Part shown: one piece after another, positions 1 through 5,980 of the stretch
Layout of the letters: every line of letters starts with the position of its first letter
Numbering within the stretch: position 1 is the stretch's first letter
Assembly (NCBI GenBank): GCA_012511425.1
Contig: JAAZGC010000185.1
Span: forward strand, 1 to 9,514
Reading direction: 5' to 3'
Source: Clostridiales bacterium
GTDB taxonomy: Bacteria > Bacillota > Clostridia > Oscillospirales > CAG-272
Length of the DNA stretch: 9,514 nt
Program-made: the position numbers and the translations under genes
The notes under the pieces: model-generated
What the model was told of the DNA's origin: nothing
The model's input: only the letters and a program-made list of their open reading frames with translations
Database searches by the model: none

Positions 1-305
1 CCCTTAAAGAGCAGGATATCGACCTTTCAGCGGTTGTTTCCTTCGCCGAATACATAAGCGCTCATCCCGAAAAAGCCTATGAGAAGCCGCTTAAGCTTGA
101 CATCGGGCTTTTGGAGGCGATTGTTCCGATGCTGCAAAACAACTCAATCGTCGCGATTTTCGCCCGGATACTTGACGGTGAACTTCCTTCGGAGCTTATA
201 AAACCGCTTATACCCTACGCACCTTATCTTGTAAGTCAGATAGAGTCGGCGGTTCTTCTGGGCGCTCTCGAAAAGGATGTGCTTCTGCTTTTGCGGGAAA
301 ACTGA
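1..305 (+). CDS. 3' end of an unrecognised protein (partial)
   Basis: An open frame runs from the left edge (first full codon at base 3) to a TGA at 303-305, giving the last 100 residues of a protein whose start lies outside the window. An internal TTG at 111 could be read as a start, but the frame is open and protein-like upstream of it, so truncation by the window edge is the better reading. The fragment is rich in Leu, Ile, Glu and Lys and looks mainly alpha-helical. It contains stretches such as ELPSELIKPLIPYAPYL and ends LLLLREN. I see no signal peptide, obvious membrane span, metal-binding motif or catalytic motif. I do not recognise the family and give no function. The next gene on this strand has its own promoter about 95 bp downstream, so the two are probably separate transcription units. 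Confidence 0.7.
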   Translation, partial: LKEQDIDLSAVVSFAEYISAHPEKAYEKPLKLDIGLLEAIVPMLQNNSIVAIFARILDGELPSELIKPLIPYAPYLVSQIESAVLLGALEKDVLLLLREN

Positions 306-398
306 CGCGCCGGAATCAATGCCGGTTTGTCGGAGTTATTCGGCTTCGATTTATTGTGCAGTTTTAATGTAATTCTTATTATTCGTTATAAATCGGCA

Positions 399-427
399 TT
401 GACATTTTCCACATAACATGTTATCAT
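399..427 (+). promoter_or_regulatory. Sigma-A-type promoter of the first solute-binding protein gene
   Basis: TTGACA at 399-404 and TATCAT at 422-427 are separated by 17 bp. The -35 box is perfect and the -10 box matches five of six positions. The DNA just upstream (361-392) is A/T-rich, as in UP elements. Transcription should start near base 434, leaving a leader of about 47 nt before the ATG at 481. The furthest-upstream in-frame ATG (418) lies inside the spacer of this promoter, so it cannot serve as the start for this transcript. Confidence 0.8.
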
Positions 428-480
428 ATTGTATGGCCTATCCGGCATCCCAAAAAAACAACAAAGGCATGGTAGACGAA

Positions 481-1992
481 ATGAAAAATTATCAGCGACT
501 TTTATGCATTCTTTTAGGCACTCTTTTGTGTGTCGCCGTTCTTGCATCCTGCGGCGACTCGGGTAAAACCAACGATGCTCAGATCACGACCGCCGCACCG
601 TCCGCAGATGCCGAAATCACCGGCGAAGACGGCGAATATGTGGATACGCGCTTTGACAATATCGACTTTGACGGCAGAGCTTTCCGCGTAAACACCTCGG
701 TAGACGATTATGACGCTACTAACGCAAACGACATGATCGAAGGAACCGGCGAGGAAGACGGTGATATCGTAAACGATGCAGTTTACAAGCGGAACCTTAC
801 GATAGAAGAAAAGCTGAACGTCAAATTCGAGTATACTCACACCGAATATACTTATGACAATGCTGAAGCGAATATCCGCAAAGTAGTCATGGCGGGTGAT
901 GACCTTTACGATATCATCATCAACGACGTCCGATCCCTGGTTCAGCTGACCGACGAAAACATCCTCTGCAATGTCGCAAATGTCCAGATATTCGACCTTG
1001 AAAAAACATACTGGTACACCACGACGATGAACGACCTTACTATCGTTCCGGATCATACATATATCCTTGCGGGAGACTATTTCGCGGATATCATCAAGTC
1101 CTGCCACTGCCTCTTCCACAATAAAAAAATGACGGAGAGCTTTTACGGTGATCCCGAATATATCGACAACCTGGTTTTGGACGGCAAGTGGACTTATGAA
1201 AATGCAACCAAGGTTATCAACGAAAACTATGCCGACCTCGACGGCGACGGAAAGATGAAGGAAGGCGACCGCTTCGGCATGATCGCCCACGACTACTGGG
1301 GCAACCTTATCGCCTTCGTCGGCTCTGCGGGAATCGAATTCCTCGATCGCTCATCCGACCCTCCGACAGTAAACTTCAACAACGACCGCTCCGTTGCATA
1401 TCTTGAAGCGCTCAACACCCTTTATCACGATGAAGGCACTCTCGTCGGAATAAAGGACAGCGCCGACAACCACCTCGGTCTCAACAGACTTTTCGGCGGC
1501 GGCGAAGCGCTCCTGGTCGTTTATCAGCGGCTCAACGACCTTGCGCTGATGCGCAACTTCGACTTCGATATAGGTCCGATTCCATATCCGAAGCTTTATG
1601 AAAGCGATAACTACTATACATCGATTCACGACACCACCGAAATGGGCGCGATTCCGATCACCTGCAACGACCTTGATTTTGTAACCACGGTATTGGAAGC
1701 TCTTAACGTAGAAACGTCGAAAACGCTGTTCCCGACTTATTATGATGTCGCATTAAAGGTTAAATATACGACCGACGAACACGCGGCGAAGATGATCGAC
1801 ATGATCCACGACAACTTCGGAAGCTCCTTCTCGGTTGCTTACAATAATGCACTCGGCGATTTCATGCTTCAGTGCTTTACCGGTCTGTGCGAAAAAAATA
1901 GCAACGACTTCGCCTCGGTTTATGAAAAAGGCATCGGCGCCTGTGAAGCCAAGCTCCAGGCGATGATCGAAGCTATCGAATCGTTTGACTGA
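481..1992 (+). CDS. Extracellular solute-binding lipoprotein (sugar ABC transporter type)
   Basis: A predicted 503-residue surface lipoprotein that should bind a sugar or oligosaccharide and pass it to an ABC importer. From the ATG at 481 it begins with a basic n-region (MKNYQR), a hydrophobic core and a lipobox ending LASC, so Cys24 would be the lipidated residue. A Thr/Ala/Asp/Glu-rich linker follows. Near residue 100 is a motif NDAVYKRNLTIEEKLNV that I associate with a large clostridial solute-binding subfamily. Residues 252-263 form an EF-hand-like loop (DLDGDGKMKEGD), suggesting bound calcium. An IPYPK motif and an acidic C-terminus follow. The start at 481 is chosen because 418 lies within the promoter. 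ATG 469 would add an acidic MVDE to the signal peptide. The ribosome binding site is weak (GGTAG, or a distant AAAGG). It resembles the protein encoded at 2516-3979 and is probably a paralogue. No permease or ATPase gene lies nearby. The ligand cannot be read from the sequence. Confidence 0.92.
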   Translation: MKNYQRLLCILLGTLLCVAVLASCGDSGKTNDAQITTAAPSADAEITGEDGEYVDTRFDNIDFDGRAFRVNTSVDDYDATNANDMIEGTGEEDGDIVNDAVYKRNLTIEEKLNVKFEYTHTEYTYDNAEANIRKVVMAGDDLYDIIINDVRSLVQLTDENILCNVANVQIFDLEKTYWYTTTMNDLTIVPDHTYILAGDYFADIIKSCHCLFHNKKMTESFYGDPEYIDNLVLDGKWTYENATKVINENYADLDGDGKMKEGDRFGMIAHDYWGNLIAFVGSAGIEFLDRSSDPPTVNFNNDRSVAYLEALNTLYHDEGTLVGIKDSADNHLGLNRLFGGGEALLVVYQRLNDLALMRNFDFDIGPIPYPKLYESDNYYTSIHDTTEMGAIPITCNDLDFVTTVLEALNVETSKTLFPTYYDVALKVKYTTDEHAAKMIDMIHDNFGSSFSVAYNNALGDFMLQCFTGLCEKNSNDFASVYEKGIGACEAKLQAMIEAIESFD

Positions 1993-2015
1993 TATACTGC
2001 GCTCAATAATTACTT

Positions 2016-2053
2016 TCCCTCCGCCGTTAATAATCACGGCGGAGGGATTTTAT
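2016..2053 (+). terminator. Rho-independent terminator between convergent genes
   Basis: TCCCTCCGCCGT (2016-2027) pairs perfectly over 12 bp with ACGGCGGAGGGA (2036-2047) around an 8-nt loop. TTTTAT follows at 2048-2053. It sits 23 bp after the stop of the plus-strand binding protein gene. It also lies 25 bp beyond the stop of the minus-strand remnant. Read on the minus strand, the hairpin is followed only by AAGTAATTATT, a weak tail, so it is a good plus-strand terminator and perhaps a poorer one for the opposing operon. No other hairpin is seen at the operon's 3' end. Confidence 0.88.
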
Positions 2054-2072
2054 CTGTTATATTTTGTTTTGA

Positions 2073-2480
2073 TCAGCCGAACATCTCGATCGTCTTTGCC
2101 ATTTCGGCTTCGGTTTTGGGGACATACGCCGCGGTTGTGTTTATCAGCTTCACTCCGCATTTATCCTCGACTGAGACATTGCGCTCCCAAACCGCGTTGT
2201 TGATGAGATCGCCTTTCTTTTCTTCGGAATATCCGAAGTCAAGGTATTGAAACCATGTGCCGGGATCGCCCCTGTTATATGCGAGTATCCGGAATTCCCG
2301 TCCTCCGAAGCCCTTTACCTCAAGCTCGGGATAATCCGTTTCGGTTGAGGTCGTTTCGGTGACTGACGGCAGCTGCGTCTGAGCATCGGTGCTTTGGGTC
2401 TCCGGCTCTGCATTTCCGCATTATATCGGGGCAAACAACAGCAGAGACGCCAAAACAACCGAATTGATTTTTCTTTTCAT
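2073..2480 (-). pseudogene. Decayed third solute-binding lipoprotein gene (internal deletion plus nonsense codon)
   Basis: Reading from an ATG at 2480-2478 gives 136 codons in one frame: MKRKINSVVLASLLLFAPI, a TAA (2423-2421), then CGNAEPE and a continuation to TGA at 2075-2073. The stop falls immediately before the expected lipobox cysteine. A single base change from TCA (Ser) would restore a lipobox-like PISC. After a Thr/Glu-rich linker the frame matches residues ~54-118 of the upstream paralogue, including the shared DPGTWFQYLDF block. It then jumps to a C-terminus (TEAEMAKTIEMFG) that matches that paralogue's last residues (AEADMAKTLEQFAG). About 350 codons of the middle are missing, without a frameshift. 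A 21-bp stretch (2251-2271) is identical to 3747-3767. A strong ribosome binding site (AGAGGGGGTGA) is intact, and the gap from the preceding gene is 35 bp. No functional binding protein can be made. Because TAA ends other genes here, recoding is unlikely. Confidence 0.88.
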
Positions 2481-2515
2481 ATAGCTTCACCCCCTCTTAT
2501 CTGTAGGATAATTGA

Positions 2516-3979
2516 TCAGCCTGCAAACTGCTCGAGTGTCTTCGCCATATCGGCTTCCGCCGCAGGCAGCAGTTTGGCGAGCGTTGACTGGAATTTGGAG
2601 CTGTCGCGGCAGCTTGGTTCGATGACATTGGTTATCTTGCCCCAGTTATAGCTGCAGGCAAGGTCATAGCGCTTGGTCGCAAAGATCAGGCGCATCATTT
2701 CAGCAGAGCTGTCATCGCGGGCAACCTTGGTCATCAGATTGAGTTCGATATAGGCGTTGACGATGGTATCCGATGATTCGCGGGAGAGCGCTTCGAGCAG
2801 AAGTCCGGTCGATTCTATATCGCTGTTTGTGACCGGTACCGAGATGACCGGACAGACATGAGAAGCGACATAGTTATAATAGCGCTCCTGCTCCTCGCTG
2901 TGTTTCGGATACGGCAGCACGCCGAAGTCGTTTTCCATCGAACGGTAGCCGGTGATATCGTAAAGGGAACCGGGCAGGAAAAGCACTCTGTCCTCTTTCA
3001 TGCCGTTTATTGCAGCGGTCCAGCTGTTTTTCAGCTTGCTGACCAGCTTCGTCGAGGTTTCGTCGTTCATCAGCGCAGAAATCTTGTCGAAAGCCGACTG
3101 TGAATGAGGATCGCCGACGACAAGCTTCGGAGTGCCGTCGCTTTCGAGCTTGCAGAGCTGTGCCCCCATCGCATAGAACCATGAGCGGCCGACGCCGTAG
3201 TCGGTGACTACTCCGTATACATCTTCATCGCCGAATTCGCCGTCGCCGTTCAGGTCGTGGGTGACTATCCTTCCGAGTTCGCCCATTTTATCTATCGTCC
3301 ATTTCCCGCTGCGGGCGAGCTCATAGCAGTCTTCTATCTCATACTGTCCTGCAAGGACCTGATTATAGTAGACAACATAGGAAAGCTCCTCGTCGAACAT
3401 CGAAATGTCGCCGGTTACCGTCCAAAGGCGGTTCTGAAGGCTGAGATCGCGCTGGATATTCGAATCCCACCATGGCATATCGAATTTACAGTACGGCAGA
3501 TCGTATATGTTGTAAAGCAGACCTTCTCCCGCCATCGAATAAGCGGAATCGCAGTAGGGTTCAAGGATTTCGAATTCGTCTGAGCCGGCGGTGATGGCTT
3601 TGCGGGCGGTCGAAACGACATCGCTCACCTGATTCGAAACTATGGTGACATTGTATTTTTCTTCAACCGCAATGTTCCGGTTCATGATGTTGTCGTTTAT
3701 AAGGTCTCCGGCGGCTTCTTCCGTCCAGACAAAATCAAGGTACTGGAACCATGTGCCGGGATCGCCCTGTTTATAAACAAGGGCGCGGAATTCTTTACCG
3801 CCCAAATCTCTTACTTCAAGCGGCTCGATCGTCGATTCCTCGGACACCGTCGCTTCGGCGGTTTCTTCTCCGGCGGTTGTTACCGCTGCGCCTTCATCGT
3901 CAGTTCCGCCGCAGGATGCCGCAGCGGTTATAAATACGGCGGATATAAGCAGCAATGCGAAAATTCTTTTTATAATCAT
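2516..3979 (-). CDS. Extracellular solute-binding lipoprotein (sugar ABC transporter type)
   Basis: A 487-residue predicted lipoprotein and the third gene of the minus-strand operon. The signal peptide MIIKRIFALLLISAVFITAAASC has a lipobox ending AASC with Cys23 as acceptor. Residues 26-53 form a Thr/Glu/Ala-rich linker. The motif NDNIMNRNIAVEEKYNV (~95-111) and an EF-hand-like loop at 242-253 (DLNGDGEFGDED; D242, N244, D246, D253) match the plus-strand paralogue. An LPYPK motif lies in the C-terminal half. GAGGA lies 10 nt before the ATG. The gap to the hydrolase gene upstream is 49 bp, without a clear promoter or terminator. Its place behind two cytoplasmic glycosidase genes suggests it captures the oligosaccharide they degrade, but no membrane or ATPase component is encoded here. 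It is the intact relative of the remnant that follows it. Family assignment is firm; the substrate is unknown. Confidence 0.93.
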   Translation of the reverse strand: MIIKRIFALLLISAVFITAAASCGGTDDEGAAVTTAGEETAEATVSEESTIEPLEVRDLGGKEFRALVYKQGDPGTWFQYLDFVWTEEAAGDLINDNIMNRNIAVEEKYNVTIVSNQVSDVVSTARKAITAGSDEFEILEPYCDSAYSMAGEGLLYNIYDLPYCKFDMPWWDSNIQRDLSLQNRLWTVTGDISMFDEELSYVVYYNQVLAGQYEIEDCYELARSGKWTIDKMGELGRIVTHDLNGDGEFGDEDVYGVVTDYGVGRSWFYAMGAQLCKLESDGTPKLVVGDPHSQSAFDKISALMNDETSTKLVSKLKNSWTAAINGMKEDRVLFLPGSLYDITGYRSMENDFGVLPYPKHSEEQERYYNYVASHVCPVISVPVTNSDIESTGLLLEALSRESSDTIVNAYIELNLMTKVARDDSSAEMMRLIFATKRYDLACSYNWGKITNVIEPSCRDSSKFQSTLAKLLPAAEADMAKTLEQFAG

Positions 3980-4028
3980 TTTAATTCATTCCTCGTAATG
4001 CGATTTTTTATTATTTCAGTGTCGATAT

Positions 4029-5960
4029 TCAGCTGTTAAGCAGGGATGATGCCGGGACTTCGCGGGTTGCGGCTGTTGCGGCGCCGAAATACTTGGAGCA
4101 GTCGCCCGGCTTTACCTTGCCGTCGCGAATCGGATAAATCGACCACGCCTGAACCTCTCCTTTTTTGAGAGACAGCTTAATGCTGTTTTCAAGGTCGAAG
4201 GGGCGGTATTGCTTTGAAAAATACTCGTATGCAAGATATCTTCTTCCCGAATCGATGCGCGGGATATCGGATATGCTTATCTCGCCGTCTGTGGGAACAT
4301 CGCTTATATTCCATACTCCGACGGCAAAATTCACGCCGTTCTGATTGAAGAGCTTAAGCGGTTTCTTTGCTGCGCGGCAATCGGAAAAGAAGCAGTCGTA
4401 TGTGGGCATTGCTGCATTCGGGAAACGGATAACTTTGCCGTTTTCATAACAGAGAGGAGCGATTTTTTCGAAGTCGGTTTCTCCTACTTTATCCGAAACA
4501 TAGACGGGACCGCCCGAAAGTGCGCGGAGGACTGCGCTTCTGTATGCGTCAGGATGGTTTGACCACCACATATCGAAGTCGCAGACATAAAGCATCGAGT
4601 GCCAGGGGGCGTTCCATGCGTTCTGGACAATATGCGAGGCGAAGTTGTTGCTGTCATCCGGGAAAAAGTCGTTGCTGTTGCGGTTTACGGCGCTCATCGG
4701 GCGGTTCAATACATTTTCCTGCTGATTTCCCATGCAGTTTATCAGCGGCAGGGCGGGAGAACCGAAATGCTCGGAAATCGATCGTTCCAGCGCTTCGTGA
4801 GCGCTGCGGGTCGTTTCCGAGACAACGGCTTGTCCGCGGATTTCCCTCATATAGCTGCCCTGATTGTCGACTTTAAGCATATCGATGCCGCAGTCTTTGA
4901 GGAAGGAATGCCAGTCAGACCAGAATTTATAAGCTTTTTCCGGGTCGAAGGAAAGGATGCGTTCTCCGTTAGAAATCGTTGTCAACACGTCGGAATATTC
5001 TTTATCAAGCTCGCTTCCCGGAGCAATTCCGCTCCAATAAGCCGTAAAAGCGTGCCATACGCCGACTTTAACGTCAAGCACGGATTTTATCTGCGACACA
5101 AAGTGCCGGAGACCGAGCGGGAACTTTTCCGGGTCGGCTTCAAGACCGAGCAGCCGGTAATTCTTCTCATGCAGCCAGCCGTCGTCTATCATAACCCATT
5201 TTACCGGAATGTTTTTTTCTTTGAATTCCTTTATCTTTGATATAAACTTTTCTTCGTTCATATCCCTGTAGAAAGCGTTCCAACTGCACCAGCCGAGCTC
5301 ATCGACAAATTCGGGAATCGCCCTTTCGCTCAGCAGCGGGACAGTTATCGCTTTGAGCCGGCGGGCGTTTTTAAAGTTTTCCTGTATCGCTTTGATCGGC
5401 TCACTCGCCGTATATACGGAAAGAAACGCGCCGCTCAAGTTATTCACTCCGCCGCATCCGATTGAAAGCTCAATTCCTCGGGAGGAAATGTAAGTCGAAA
5501 AACCTTTCTGCGGCAGAGGCAAAAGGCTGACAATCTGTCCTCCGCCGTTTTTTACCACCGTAAGCTGACCTTTCTCCGGCCAATCCTTTTTGCTGCGTGC
5601 AAAAGAAGGCGATGTCCACCAGATTTCATTCGGGTAGATATTTACCGTTCCGGTGACCCTTCCGATATCGAAGTCAAACGCCGCGCCGGCATCCGGGTCA
5701 AGCGGCTGTTCGGTTTCAAGGTCGATACCAAAAACGAGAGAGCGTTCCGCTTTGTTTACGGTCAGCTTAAAACGCCTTATGCCTTCGGCTGCATAAAATA
5801 GAGTTGTATTGTCTTTAACATCGGATATTTCTTTCAAATCCGGGATAATCTGCCCGGCGTCGGTATTGATTACCGGATTAAAATTCTTAAGCAAAAGATT
5901 TGATCCGCAGAATATAGATATTCCTTCCGGGGCAGCGGTGAGCGATAATGGCTGTGTCAT
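4029..5960 (-). CDS. GH36 Sip1/raffinose-synthase-type alpha-galactosidase-like enzyme
   Basis: A 643-residue protein without a signal peptide, so probably cytoplasmic. The N-terminal ~200 residues look like a beta-rich domain. A (beta/alpha)8 barrel follows, marked by ELGWCSWNAFY (221-231), VMIDDGW (256-262) and MLKVDNQ (361-367). By comparison with raffinose-synthase/seed-imbibition proteins, Asp365 of KVDNQ should be the nucleophile. Asp431 in RNSNDFFP (427-434) should be the acid/base, matching the last Asp of the usual RxSDDFxP; the preceding Asp is Asn here. A beta-sandwich C-terminal part follows (to ~610). Bacterial relatives are usually retaining alpha-galactosidases, so removal of alpha-galactosyl groups is the likely reaction; transglycosylation is possible. 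The gene begins 20 bp after the GH3 stop, with AAGGGGGG about 8 nt before the ATG, consistent with one operon. The family is fairly certain; substrate preference is an inference. Confidence 0.85.
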   Translation of the reverse strand: MTQPLSLTAAPEGISIFCGSNLLLKNFNPVINTDAGQIIPDLKEISDVKDNTTLFYAAEGIRRFKLTVNKAERSLVFGIDLETEQPLDPDAGAAFDFDIGRVTGTVNIYPNEIWWTSPSFARSKKDWPEKGQLTVVKNGGGQIVSLLPLPQKGFSTYISSRGIELSIGCGGVNNLSGAFLSVYTASEPIKAIQENFKNARRLKAITVPLLSERAIPEFVDELGWCSWNAFYRDMNEEKFISKIKEFKEKNIPVKWVMIDDGWLHEKNYRLLGLEADPEKFPLGLRHFVSQIKSVLDVKVGVWHAFTAYWSGIAPGSELDKEYSDVLTTISNGERILSFDPEKAYKFWSDWHSFLKDCGIDMLKVDNQGSYMREIRGQAVVSETTRSAHEALERSISEHFGSPALPLINCMGNQQENVLNRPMSAVNRNSNDFFPDDSNNFASHIVQNAWNAPWHSMLYVCDFDMWWSNHPDAYRSAVLRALSGGPVYVSDKVGETDFEKIAPLCYENGKVIRFPNAAMPTYDCFFSDCRAAKKPLKLFNQNGVNFAVGVWNISDVPTDGEISISDIPRIDSGRRYLAYEYFSKQYRPFDLENSIKLSLKKGEVQAWSIYPIRDGKVKPGDCSKYFGAATAATREVPASSLLNS

Positions 5961-5980
5961 AAAAGATTCCCCCCTTAATA

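Noticed and set aside
303..331. Possible terminator after the first partial gene (CCGG-aatcaatg-CCGG)
   Set aside because: The stem is only 4-5 bp with a poor U-run; too weak to call.
514..1290. Long minus-strand open frame (258 codons) opposite the first binding-protein gene
   Set aside because: It is antisense to a gene with clear signal peptide and family motifs, has no promoter or ribosome binding site of note, and its translation looks like a complementary-strand shadow.
2421..2423. Possible recoding of TAA as an amino acid in the third binding-protein copy
   Set aside because: TAA ends both the GH3 gene (5981-5983) and the exported protein gene (8945-8947), and the copy also lacks most of its middle, so loss of function is simpler.
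2394..2651. Plus-strand 85-codon frame across the gap between the second binding protein and the remnant
   Set aside because: It runs opposite two related minus-strand coding segments whose reading frame is confirmed by mutual similarity.
4599..5240. Plus-strand open frame of 213 codons within the GH36 gene
   Set aside because: It overlaps the catalytic barrel of the GH36 gene on the opposite strand and encodes nothing recognisable; a shadow frame.
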